From Strigamia acuminata (taxonomy: Eukaryota > Arthropoda > Chilopoda > Geophilomorpha > Linotaeniidae), in assembly GCA_949358305.1 (NCBI GenBank), contig OX442317.1, forward strand, positions 11,288,186-11,352,185: a stretch of 64,000 bases of DNA, written 5' to 3'. Below, in pieces: positions 9,762 to 19,276 of this stretch. Each line of letters starts with the position of its first letter. Positions within the stretch are counted from its first letter, which is position 1. The notes under the pieces are model-generated. The model had not been told where the DNA came from. It ran no database searches and was given only the letters and a program-made list of their open reading frames with translations. Position numbers and translations under genes: made by a program.

Positions 9762-11684
9762 TCAATAAACTCCATGGTATTTAATGAAATTTTCTAAAGT
9801 TTGAGGTATTTGACCAATATAAGAAATATTTGACAGAGACACTGCTTTGGCAGCGATACATTTCAGATATAATTCAGAATTAATCCTTAAAATCTGCTTA
9901 ATGGTACCATTAGTTGCAGTTTCCAATGGCGTTAGCCCTCTGTTGTTGACAATGTCCGTGTGAGCCCCAGATTTTATCAAACACATTATTATCTCAATAG
10001 AGTTCCTTTTGAGTTTTTGACAATCGGCAATTAAATGCAGAGGAGTGTTTCGGTTCTTGTCCAGGACGTTTAAATCTGCCCCACATTTTATTAGCAGTCT
10101 AGCTGCAGCTGCATTGGGGGTGCTACAAACACCGTTAGTGACGACGTCTGCCAAGGATGGATGCGCGGTTAAATGAAGTAGCGAATACTTCTGATCACAA
10201 GTCGTTAAGCCGAGAGAATTTAATTTGTACACCTGTTTATAAATAGATTGCATTTCTTCTTGATCCGTTATCTTCGGAATTGATTTCGTTACTAATATAA
10301 GTAAATAAAGGATTGCAAAAATGCTTTCGTTCATGCCATCTTTCGGCGTCCCCCCTCTGTTCTGATCGCGCTCCAACTCTAAAACACCTCTTCCAAACAC
10401 CTCACTCAAAAGCTCGAATGATAGATTACAGCCAACACGGCTCGCACGACAAAACACCTGTAATAGTCGCCACAAATCTACACAGGCCACCTGGCAGATG
10501 TCCTGACGCAGTCGTAAGGCATGTATGAACAGCTTTACACACCGATCAAAATTGGCCACATCGAAGAACTGTATTCCGCGATAAATCAACGAACTATGCA
10601 CATGTGGATTATGTGACCCTAGAATTCTCTCTCGGATTACCAGGGATTCCATGTGCAACTTGTCCTCGTTCATCCTAATCGACTCTAGCTCTACCATCGT
10701 TTGACATTCCGTGTGGTTATCATAAGCTTCTACTTTGGAACACTCCGGTTTCAGCAGCGGTTGACAGCTCGGAGAAAACCGAAGTCGCATACCCTTATAC
10801 AAAAACAAGTAAGCATTATTCAAGTTATAATTTTTCCTGTTGTTGGCGAATGAAGCCCCCAGAAGCTCGTACGCAAGAACTTTTTCCTCTCGCGATACAT
10901 TGCAACATGATACAATAAATTCCACCACATCCACTTTAACCTTTTCGGCTGCACTCATCAACGGCGTCATTTTGCAATTATCTCGAAGTATGTTTGCACC
11001 CTTTATTAACAGATCTTCCACGATCTGTACATGGCCGCGCTTTGCAGCAAAATGCAGTGCCGTTGAACCGTAATACGTTATGATATTTAGATCGGCACCT
11101 TTTTCCAGCAGCAAGGACACAACCCGTTTTTGGTTTTTAAACGCGGCTTTCATTAAGCAGGTGCTGTTGTACTCGTTGGTTATGTCAATGTTAGCACCAT
11201 GTTCAAGTAGGAATCGTAGAATGTCCAACTTTCTGTCAAAACATGCGGCACGCAATGGGGACGATTTTGTTGTGGTCTGATGGTCGATTTTGGCGCCGTT
11301 TGAGACTAGGAGTTTGACAATATCGAAGTCTCCAACTCTGGCAGCGCACCATAGAGGAGTGGCTTTTCCATTGAAGGGGCCACCGATGCGAACTGTGCCT
11401 TCTTGATCAACGACTGGTTTAAATTTCGTTAGTAGTAATTCAATTATTGCTTTTCGTTTATTCATGACAGCGATAATAAGTGGCGTGAATTCTTGGTTGT
11501 TTTCCTTCGTGATGTGGCTCAAGAGATAGGTGATCTCATGATCGGGCCTACCTGCTAGGATGGTAAACAAAACGCTGGATAATCCATCGCGAGCTGCAGA
11601 AAAGACACGATGTTCGAGGGATTCTAATGTCCTTTCCGTAGTTGATAACGGAAGATTTTGATATAGTTGCAAATCGGTTGCCAT
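9762..11684 (-). CDS. FEM1-like ankyrin protein 2, 640 aa, intronless
   Basis: A second complete FEM1-family protein, closer to vertebrate FEM1B/C than copy 1. Ankyrin repeats run from about residue 50 to 270 (GKATPLWCAARVGDFDIVKLL, SSPLRAACFDRKLDILRFL, STALHFAAKRGHVQIVEDL). Then come YELLGASFANNRKNYNLNNA, the SLVIRERILGSHNPHVHSSL block, the helical FDRCVKLFIHALRLRQ segment, two late ankyrin repeats (NTPLHLIADCQ, NRGLTPLETATNG) and the family's diagnostic tail YLKCIAAKAV...QIPQTLENFIKYH, which contains the elongin/cullin-binding region in characterised relatives. The expected role is substrate recognition for a CUL2-type ubiquitin ligase in cytosol and nucleus. Lack of introns in both copies suggests descent from a retrocopy or complete intron loss before local duplication. 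The ATG at 11684 is supported by the MATDLQLYQ start, aligned with copy 1. Confidence 0.94.
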   Translation of the reverse strand: MATDLQLYQNLPLSTTERTLESLEHRVFSAARDGLSSVLFTILAGRPDHEITYLLSHITKENNQEFTPLIIAVMNKRKAIIELLLTKFKPVVDQEGTVRIGGPFNGKATPLWCAARVGDFDIVKLLVSNGAKIDHQTTTKSSPLRAACFDRKLDILRFLLEHGANIDITNEYNSTCLMKAAFKNQKRVVSLLLEKGADLNIITYYGSTALHFAAKRGHVQIVEDLLIKGANILRDNCKMTPLMSAAEKVKVDVVEFIVSCCNVSREEKVLAYELLGASFANNRKNYNLNNAYLFLYKGMRLRFSPSCQPLLKPECSKVEAYDNHTECQTMVELESIRMNEDKLHMESLVIRERILGSHNPHVHSSLIYRGIQFFDVANFDRCVKLFIHALRLRQDICQVACVDLWRLLQVFCRASRVGCNLSFELLSEVFGRGVLELERDQNRGGTPKDGMNESIFAILYLLILVTKSIPKITDQEEMQSIYKQVYKLNSLGLTTCDQKYSLLHLTAHPSLADVVTNGVCSTPNAAAARLLIKCGADLNVLDKNRNTPLHLIADCQKLKRNSIEIIMCLIKSGAHTDIVNNRGLTPLETATNGTIKQILRINSELYLKCIAAKAVSLSNISYIGQIPQTLENFIKYHGVY

Positions 11685-12267
11685 CTCTGCAGGCAGACAA
11701 TAGTTGAACCATAAATATCATGTGTTTGAGTGTCTGACAGACTGAGGTGTTTGAAAAAAATCTAGATAAAACACACGCAATTGATGGATGATGAAACCTA
11801 GTGGCTCTCATTCAAAAAGATTTTGTTTGAGGTTTTTACGTGTAGATAGCGGAGTTTAGGCTGTCTCAAACACTGGAAAATAATATGGCTTTAAATGTCT
11901 TTTAATTGCTGAAAAGTTAACGTAAATTTAAAAGTTTCGGCTTTGTAAAGTCATATTTACAAAGATTGTAAATTTTTTGTTTCAATCAATAACTTTACAA
12001 AAATAAAAATAAATTTTACAATAAAATGCACACCGACTTTACAATTAGTAAATATCAAAATCGTCAGTTTTAACAATAAATTTAATTTAATTTGCACAAA
12101 TTCATTCATGCTTGGGTTTAAAAGTTTAATTACAAGATTATTATATTTATATTATTTTATCACATGCAATGTGCTTGTACTTTTTGTAATTATAATTGTC
12201 ACATCTTGTTAGGGAAAATGGAAAAGATTTATTAATCTTTAACAGAAGTTTAATTAAATTTAATTAA
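11685..12267. other. upstream region of FEM1-like gene 2; contains satellite-related segment
   Basis: No gene. About 11,975-12,095 resembles part of the 711-bp satellite monomer at 26-31 kb: both have 'ataactttacaaaa', then 'ttttacaat', then 'actttaca', then 'ttttaacaataaatttaat' in the same order and spacing. Confidence 0.6.
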
Positions 12268-12354
12268 ATGAGCTCAGTTCCAATACCAAAGAATAAATTG
12301 CAATTTCCCAGTCTGACATCAGTGTGGATGCAAGTTGATCCATCAGAATTATAA
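12268..12354 (+). CDS. upstream ORF of the REPTOR/CREBRF-like gene (28 codons)
   Basis: An ATG at 12268 opens a 28-codon frame ending TAA at 12352. It is in the same frame as the main coding sequence, whose first ATG follows only four bases after the stop. It could be a regulatory uORF, or the stop could be an allelic or sequencing difference interrupting a longer N-terminus. No homology was recognised. Confidence 0.35.
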   Translation: MSSVPIPKNKLQFPSLTSVWMQVDPSEL

Positions 12355-12357
12355 TTG

Positions 12358-14869
12358 ATGGGCACAATGAGTGATTATTGTTTGAGTGATCCTTTGGCTT
12401 CATTTTCATACGATCACAATTACGACAAGACTCTGGATCCCGATCGTCACATGTCGTGTTGCGAGAACTTTAAGTATGTTCTGTCTGTTAACAAAAGTCA
12501 GTTAACGAAAGAGCCAACTTTGTCACAATTGAATGCCAGTGAACTGGAGGAACCGTTCTTTGATAATTTAGATCTTGACTTGCAGGGAATATTTGCAGAA
12601 GAAAATCTTGACTTGGACGGAATATTTGCAGAAGAAGAATTTGCTAGAATCTCTGTCGGACATTTCAACAACTCAAAGTTGATTTTGAGTAGTAAGGAAA
12701 CAAACGATGGTCAATCGACTACAGGTGTGAACTGCGTCTTTCAAAACTTATTGTCTTCAAAACAAGTTATTACATCGCCAGCCGATTGTGAAGTAGAAAA
12801 AAACCCAAACGCTTCATATTTAGTCAGTGCACGACATACTGACGCTGGTGCTGACGCGAGTGCTGACGCTGATGCTGTTTATTTGTCAAAAAAACAAAAA
12901 AAATATTCAACACAATCTGCACGCTTAGAACATAAGTAATGTCCAAGTAATGCCTTTATACATGATTTATAGCCTTTAAATCTTAGATATTCGTCCTCAG
13001 CTGCAACCCAACAAATTTGTTTGGAGCAGGCATACAGTGGAAGCCAACATCAGGCTACGAGCACCGACTCAGGATCCTTGTTTGAAGAAGCCGCCTCAAA
13101 GAAGATCATTTCAACCTCAAACGAGTTTCCACGTATGTTGTTGCTAAGCTTGTTAACGGATCGGATGCGTGCGGATCCACGGGTAATCCGCATCCGATCC
13201 GAATCTCGCGGATTGGCGGAAAGACAATCCGATCCGATCCGTGCGGATGAACCGCACAATCCGGATCAATCTTTGTCTAATCCGATCCGATCCGCAGATC
13301 CGCGGATTGGGTTGCGGATTCAATCATTTTGGTAATTTTTTTTTGTTTTTTTTTTCCCAGACGATTTGCTGCCTTTAATTCAATTCGGATTCACCAAATT
13401 AGCCCCGAATTCAAATTTGGTGAAAACCTTTCTTCGTTTTTAATTAAAACGTCTATCGGACGTTTGTCGGACATGTAACGTTCAATCGCCCTCTGGCGAC
13501 GTTTGTCCTGTCTTTCGCCTCTCGAACCCGAAAATTCCAAACTATGTATATTATACCATTCCTTAATTTTTCCTTTCCGAATTTTGACCAATTTTTGAAG
13601 AATTTCAACCATTTTTTGATGAATTTTTGATGAATTCTCCAGTAAAATTTTGTTGCGGATGTTTCGGATCAATCCGCGGATCAGCGGATTCCCATCCGCG
13701 GATTCAGCGTGCGGATTGAGCGCCCAACCGATCCGCAATTAAAATGGCGGTCGGATGGTTTGCTCCGATCCGCATCCGCATCCGATCCGATCCGATCCGC
13801 GGATATGCGGATCAGATCCGATCCGCGTACAAGCTTAGTTGTTGCGTTGTATTAAGAAAATTTAGTTTGCTAAATAATACTTCCAGCAGTCTTAATTGAT
13901 TTCTTTTTGCTTTTTTATTGTTTTTTCTTGTTTTAGATTCAATAATTAGTTGTAAGGACAATATTAAGCGTACTTGTTCTCTGTCTAGTCCCTCATCCAA
14001 ACACAGCAAAAAAGAAATATTCTTTTGGCAGTATAATTTCCACTCGAAAGGTCCGAAAGTTACCAGATTATCGCTCAGTCCTTGCACTACTAACCCACAT
14101 ACACTGAATGATGTCACTGATCCAGTGTTCAGCTCTTGTACGGATGAAAGCATAAAACATAGGTACGATAATTGATTATTCCCAGTGCAATGTTTTAATC
14201 GAGATTTTGTAGTGGAAAACCTAGAATTGGTGGTGGGAACGATTTGACTCCTAGTCCTAGAAAACTATATGAAATTAGAACTAAAATGAAAAAATTGAAA
14301 GGAGTAATTAACGAGTTGACTTCAGTAAATGAACTAAGGATTAAGAAGAGGCGGAAAAATCGAAGGGAAAAACTTAAACTGATGTCAAGGTAATAGCTAA
14401 TTTAATTAAAGATATGAACTAGATAAATAACAAATCTAAAAATAGAGTCTCTCGCTTGAAAAAGATAGCACAGCATGAAGCCAACAAATTAAAATTCCAT
14501 GCGTTGCAACAAGAACATAGTGAGGATTTGGAGAGTTATTTCTTATAAGATTATTATTTAAATGAAATATCTTTGTTTCAGAAAATATTTTTGCTACGTT
14601 AAAAGAAGCTCAGCTATTGTTCAAACAATATTTCACTACACAAGATCGTAAAGCACTTGATAATGAAAAAATGTCCCAGCTGCTGAATAAGCTTGCAAGT
14701 GCAAGTGGGTGTTGAATATATTCTATCTAAACAAAGTTTTTTCTATTACCAATTTACATTGAACCAAATTTTAGCATATGCAGAAAACAAAATTGCTGGA
14801 CGCTCTGCAGATTTTGTCAATGAAATAATGGATTCAATTTCCTTAGAAAACTCCGTCACGGACATATAA
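12358..14869 (+). CDS. REPTOR/CREBRF-like transcription factor, seven exons, ~472 aa
   Basis: Homologue of vertebrate CREBRF and insect REPTOR, a nuclear regulator that drives the starvation/low-TORC1 programme. Exons 12358-12935, 12987-13132, 13937-14162, 14213-14389, 14446-14519, 14582-14704 and 14775-14869 join in one frame (1,419 nt). Support: an N-terminal acidic region with EPTLSQLN (family PTLAQLN); FFWQYNFHSKGPKVTRLS; HTLNDVTDPVFS; GGGNDLTPSPRKLYEI; the basic region RRKNRREKLKLMSRVSRL joined across a splice to KKIAQHEANKLKF; and the C-terminal IAGRSADFVNEIMD (family VAGxTSEFVNQVL). Upstream in exon 1 a short tandem repeat gives two copies of LDL-x-GIFAEE. The usual basic-region NKLASRACR reads LKLMSRVSR here, so the invariant Asn and Ala are lost. 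The 804-bp intron 3' of exon 2 is almost entirely a transposon. The end of exon 6 could instead be 14698, and the start could be the ATG at 12367. Family is confident; exon ends are inferred. Confidence 0.82.
13143..13842. mobile_element. TIR element with CGGATC subterminal repeats, in REPTOR intron
   Basis: Both ends carry an inverted 'ctaagcttgt' (13143 onward and ending near 13842), followed inward by dense CGGATC/GGATCGGAT repeats (about 13,150-13,320 and 13,660-13,830), while the centre is ordinary AT-rich DNA. Inverted ends with clustered short subterminal motifs are typical of hAT-type non-autonomous transposons. A 115-codon minus ORF inside (13391-13738) is basic and includes SGSRGERQDKRRQRAIERYM, but I do not recognise it. 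The element accounts for nearly all of the host intron's length. Confidence 0.6.
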
Positions 14870-15288
14870 GATGTGAAGAGATGTGAATGGCTTGAAATGG
14901 GAAAGGTGAATTCTGTTTTTTGTTTAATTAATTAAAAGAAAAGAACCACTATTTAAAAACAGCCACAACAAAAAAAATATAATTCAAGCTAATAAGACAT
15001 CACAAGTATCAGGCGATGTCAAGAATATTTAATTAAGAAAGCAACAAAAATAGTTGACATTGTATTAAAAAAATTGACATTGTATTTAAAAGTAGTGAGT
15101 AAACAAAGGAAGTTTTGTGAAAAAAATTTATTGTGATTTTTTAATCTATTTTTCTTTTCATTGATTGTTATCATGTTAAATAAAAAACATGAAAACATGA
15201 AATGTCAGAATGAAAATCTTAATATTTTTTTTAGAAAAAAAATAAAAACACTAACCTAGGGAGATCAAAATTGATCCTAGGTTGAAGC
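14870..15288. other. 3' flank of REPTOR-like gene
   Basis: AT-rich. A short palindrome 'acctagg...cctaggt' spans about 15,254-15,282 and lies just outside the BEL/Pao remnant. No gene was seen. Confidence 0.4.
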
Positions 15289-15700
15289 TGGAAGATTTGC
15301 AGAGTTGTAAAAGTAATCCACGGACGTGATGGACGTGTTCGTGCATGCCAGTTAAAATTAGCAACCGGAAAGAATTTACGACGAACAGTACAGGAGTTGT
15401 GTTTTTGGTAGCGCACGATGTAGAAACAGTGGGTGGCGATACCACTTCGGCCCCAGTGTAAAAACAGGGAATTTTAGAAGTAGCAAGAGCGCACAGAATC
15501 AAAGGAATAGATGATGCGCCGTACAGTGAAGTCGACATCTAGGAGGTGTTTTTCGGTTGAGAAGTGATGACGCAAAACGGGAAGTGCATTGTAATGTCAT
15601 AAATTGTCGTAATCTCTCTTTTGTCTTTGTTTTGTAATGTGCGAACCGTGAATAAAATAGTACAATCTTTGATTTGTAACCAGAAGCGTGTGTTTATTTT
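15289..15700 (+). mobile_element. BEL/Pao-like LTR retrotransposon remnant
   Basis: A 40-codon frame at 15289-15411 reads WKICRVVKVIHGRDGRVRAC, then QLKLATGKN...TVQELCFW. This has the pattern of the small C-terminal domain after the integrase of BEL/Pao polyproteins (W-x3-RV-x-V-x-PG-x-DG-x-VR-x5-T-x-G...V-x-KLC). It is followed within 300 bp by an LTR-like stretch with AATAAA at about 15,652 and a downstream T/G-rich tract. Upstream pol and a matching left LTR are not seen, so only the 3' end survives. The opposite-strand ORFs here are shadows. Confidence 0.55.
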
Positions 15701-15745
15701 CTGAGGATTTAAATCCAGTTTAATCGTAAGTTTTTTATGCAGTAT

Positions 15746-16285
15746 TTATCGAATATCAACGTGTATCTCTTCTTTGAACCACCAAGAGTGGGATTGTGGC
15801 ACTCCTTCAATATCAATCACGACGCTATAATCGTCTGCAGAGTCCAATGGAAGAATATCAGGATTATCCGTCCACTTCTGAATAGTGTGCTCACACACTT
15901 CGATGATTCTACCGATGTCCGATTCTTCCAGCTTTATTCTGACGGTTTTTTGATCTTCTGATGGGAAATCACCAAATATGTCGAGCAAAAACTGTATAGC
16001 TGATCGCTGCTTACAAGCCGATTTCAATGGATCATTGACCAAGCCACAAGCCGTGCGGTTTACGCATAATCCAATAGCTACACAAACCTTAGGAATCAAA
16101 TGTCCAATGTCCTTTTTGTCTTCTTCACTGAAATCCACCTGATTCTTACCAATCTCAAAAACCTTATTGAGAATTTGTTGTGTAGTCTTTATTTTTTCCT
16201 GCAAAGAAGTACAACTGCTGGCTGAATTTAACAACTTCTTAATATTTGTAATTAACTCGTCGTCTAGTCTTTTCTGGGTTGACAT
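15746..16285 (-). CDS. hypothetical protein, 179 aa
   Basis: An intact frame from ATG at 16285 to TAA at 15746. The protein looks like a genuine helical fold: amphipathic helices at about residues 8-50 (LDDELITNIKKLLNSAS, LQEKIKTTQQILNKVF), a Cys-containing segment (IPKVCVAIGLCVNRTACGLV, about 68-87), another helical block, and a conserved-looking C-terminus with DIEGVPQSHSWWFKEE. The length and helical periodicity suggest an armadillo/HEAT-like or four-helix module, but I cannot name the family. No signal peptide or membrane segment is present. It could be complete; no splice-connected exon was obvious upstream. Confidence 0.65.
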   Translation of the reverse strand: MSTQKRLDDELITNIKKLLNSASSCTSLQEKIKTTQQILNKVFEIGKNQVDFSEEDKKDIGHLIPKVCVAIGLCVNRTACGLVNDPLKSACKQRSAIQFLLDIFGDFPSEDQKTVRIKLEESDIGRIIEVCEHTIQKWTDNPDILPLDSADDYSVVIDIEGVPQSHSWWFKEEIHVDIR

Positions 16286-16860
16286 CTCGTCTCAGAGTTA
16301 GATCTTTATCTAAAAAGAAATAAAAAATGACAACTTTATGAACACCAAAATAATAAGATGTTGATTAAACAAAATCTTATGCTTAAGAGGGTTTGTAATC
16401 CCTAGTTCGCACCAACTTTGAAATACAGATGACACCACTATTATCTCATAGTGTATTCATATTTCCTGTGTATCTTGCTTTAAAATTGGTCTTTTATTTC
16501 AAATAAATCTAACAGTTTTACTATTAAAACTATGAAATAATTGTTTTTAATTAACAAAAACTATTAAAATGAATGTCTATTGAATGTTGATTGAAATAAA
16601 TGTTTAAATTAACCAAAACAATTGAAATAATAAATGTTTAAATTAAACCAAAACAATTGAATGAAATAAATGTTTAAAAAAACTGCTCCGCAAAGTGGCG
16701 CCCTCGCTCGTCAACAATTGGAACTACAAGAATGCGGAAATACACAGCAATATGTTCTGTTGACTTATATTCTATAAAAACCTACAGGAATTGAAATAAA
16801 GATTCGGGAAACATCAGAAACACATTTCTTGAACTATACAAGGAGAAAGTTAAAAAAAAA
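16286..16860. repeat. upstream region with short direct repeats
   Basis: Between about 16,560 and 16,680 a unit of roughly 35-40 bp containing 'aataaatgtttaaatta' and 'aaccaaaacaattga' occurs three times with small changes. The rest is AT-rich without a gene. Confidence 0.5.
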
Positions 16861-17220
16861 TCAGGATGTTTTAACACTGTTGGAGAATATTATTTTGAAA
16901 AAAATTCACTGAGGAGTGGCAAAAATATTTCGCTTTACTAATTTATGAAATGTATATTAAACAAGGATTTGTTTATTCAGCAAATAGTGCGGAATTTGTG
17001 GGGTTTTCAGATCTAGAAGCAAATGGAAATTTTAATAGTTTAGAATCTATGTCATCTAAATCACAATTAGCAAATAAAGTTTTAGTTCTAATGATTTGAG
17101 AATTGTCTAATGACATAAAGTTCCCAGTTGCTTTTTTTTTCCAAATAATAATGACTTTAACAAAAATTGTGTTTGATGGGATTAAATATTTTGAAAAAAT
17201 TAGGATAAAAATTTAATGTG
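16861..17220 (+). mobile_element. P-element/THAP9-like transposase relic
   Basis: A degenerate plus-strand frame at about 16,945-17,130 reads IYEMYIKQGFVYSANSAEF, then VGFSDLEANGN, then LANKVLVLMI, a stop, and ELSNDIKFPVAFFF. This has the order and spacing of the catalytic core of P-element/THAP9 transposases (a first Asp block 'GxxDLG', then 'LAxxALVFMVVGL...WKxPIAYFF'). Stops and frame breaks show it is inactive. The assignment rests on pattern memory and would need a profile search. Confidence 0.45.
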
Positions 17221-17309
17221 TTATTGGGAGTGGGGCTTCTATAAACAGAAAAATGATAAAAGTAATTGCTTTATGTGAGAAATCTTTAGCTTGTTTCGTC
17301 AAACTCGAC

Positions 17310-19276
17310 ATGCCGCGTGTTTTTCTCATCACCAACAGGAGATACAACACGCCAGTGGAATACGTGTCGCGAGGTGAGTTTTCCTGCGTTTTTCTTGGGG
17401 TCAGCATGCGGGGGTTTGTTGAGGAGTTTAATGCTCATTTAAGTGTTGGTTGGAGATGGAATTGAGGGTTGTTTAATTTGGTGGGGGTTGTGGTGGTGTT
17501 TGGGGTCGAATAGTACGTTTTGGAAGGTGTGGAAATTGGGAATGAAGACACGCAACAAGTTGGCAGCGACTTGATAAAAATAGAAAAATAGAAGGTCCAA
17601 ATATAGTTTTCGACTGGTTTGTAATTAACTTTGGGAATTTGGGAATTTGTTTTACTTTTTTTTGCTTTTTTAGTTGGACGAAATAATTTTTTTTAATAGT
17701 AGAGAATTTTATTATTTTCTTGTTTTTTGTTGTTGCTGATGATTTGTGCAGAAAGTTAAAAAACGAAAAAATGTAAAAAAAATGCAAAAATAATTGTTTT
17801 TTTTTCATTTTTAATATAAGTAAAGGGTGTTCCAAAAATAATAAATCATGCGCCATTTGTGCAGTAAATTGTTGACAACTCTGAAACAACAACGATTTGA
17901 CAGCTGAAAGTTTATGGTTTTATCTGCCGAAATTGGATTATATTGATGTGGCCAATATGTGGTTTCAACAAGACGGTGCAAGAAAAATGGGCCATTTCTG
18001 ATCACCGAAACCAGTGATGTCTCATGCAGTAATTGAATTGTTTCCATGGTTGTATGGTAATATGGCATGTGGCACCGTCTTGTTGAAACCACATATTGGC
18101 CACATCATTATTCACCAATTTCGGCAGATAAAACCCTAAACTTTCAGCTGTCAAATCGTTGTTGTTTCAGGGTCGCCAACAATTTACTGCACAAAAGGCG
18201 GCTAATTCAAATCTTGCGTTATTTTTGGGGCACCCTATATAAGTATAAGTATGTATGTAAGTATCTGTTTAATGTCGTAGGTTGTAAAAGCTGGAAAAAT
18301 CATTTAAAGTTTGATTTTGTTTGGATTTTGTGTTTTGCGGCTTTAAAATTTGCACTTTTGTTCAATTTGTGATGTTCTTACCTTGTGTTTTACTCTAACC
18401 AAACTATTTAACATATTCATTTCCCTTCCAACATTTTCTGTGAACATTTCTAACCAAAAACTACATGAACAACTCAAAGATTGTGCAAAAAAAATGCTTG
18501 AATCTTAATAAAACGGTAAAAACTCAAAAATATAAATTTTAAAACAACTTATATCTAACTAATTCTACCAATAATTTGCAGAAAGCAGTCCTGAAACACG
18601 TGTATGGACCGCAGAAACAAACGACGACACCAGCTACCCCCAATCAGCCCTCGGTGAAAGAACGCCCTCGTCCTCACACTACGGCATTGCATCCGACAGA
18701 GGCAGCCGCTTACCCACCACCATCCTCGACGGATACTGCCACCTGAGCAGCGTAGCACAATTAGCTGAAATATCACTAGCCACCGCGGCCAACCAACCCT
18801 TCTCCCCGGCCGACCCCGAGACCGCGTGGAGCGAGGACCCGCACGTGTGCCCCGAATGCGGCAAACGGTACAGCACGAGCAGCAACTTGGCACGACATCG
18901 TCAAACGCACCGTTCATTGTCGGACAAAAAAGCCAGGAAATGCCCACAATGCGACAAAATCTACGTGTCGATGCCCGCGTTCAGCATGCACATGCGCACG
19001 CACGCGCAGGGCTGCCAGTGCCCGTACTGTGGCAAATGCTTTAGTCGGCCCTGGATCCTGCAAGGACACATACGCACGCACACGGGCGAGAAACCGTTCA
19101 AGTGTCCCACCTGCAACAAAGACTTTGCTGATAAATCCAACCTGCGCGCGCACATACGATCTCATTCCGATACGAAGCCACACGTGTGTCAGCGTTGTGG
19201 GAGAGCCTTTGCTCTCAAAAGTTATTTGTATAAACATCGAAGAGTCGTCTTGTGTTCGTTTCCAACGACAGGATAA
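17310..19276 (+). CDS. scrt: Scratch-family zinc-finger repressor, two exons, 252 aa
   Basis: Snail-superfamily transcriptional repressor of the Scratch group, which in other animals acts in developing neurons. Exon 1 (17310-17373) encodes an N-terminal SNAG-type motif, [13 protein letters not shown], the co-repressor (LSD1/CoREST) docking peptide. Exon 2 (18582-19276) starts in phase after an AG at 18580-18581. It carries a Ser/Thr-rich linker and five C2H2 fingers: [21 protein letters not shown] (residues about 109-129), [63 protein letters not shown] and [17 protein letters not shown]-x4-C (C2HC). Finger 1 '[16 protein letters not shown]' and finger 5 'FALKSYL' are Scratch hallmarks. At 252 aa the linker is shorter than in insect Scratch. 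The 1.2-kb intron hosts a mariner foldback. The fingers are GC-rich compared with the AT-rich flanks, as expected for constrained sequence. Confidence 0.92.
17824..18235. mobile_element. mariner-like foldback element in scratch intron
   Basis: About 412 bp flanked by TA, with outer ends GGGTGTTCCAAAAATAA and, inverted, GGGTGCCCCAAAAATAA. The two arms (about 165 bp each) are inverted copies of the same transposase segment; each contains 'atatgtggtttcaacaaga'. Read on the minus strand from 18,190, the right arm plus centre encodes [15 protein letters not shown], then [20 protein letters not shown], the conserved core around the second catalytic Asp of Tc1/mariner-type transposases. It is therefore an inverted duplication of an internal transposase fragment, non-coding now. 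Confidence 0.75.

Noticed and set aside
15231-15538. Minus-strand 61- and 95-codon ORFs with hydrophobic start
   Set aside because: The opposite strand encodes a recognisable BEL/Pao C-terminal segment here, so these are antisense shadows.
18555-19237. Long minus-strand ORFs opposite the zinc fingers
   Set aside because: Antisense shadows of the GC-rich Scratch exon.
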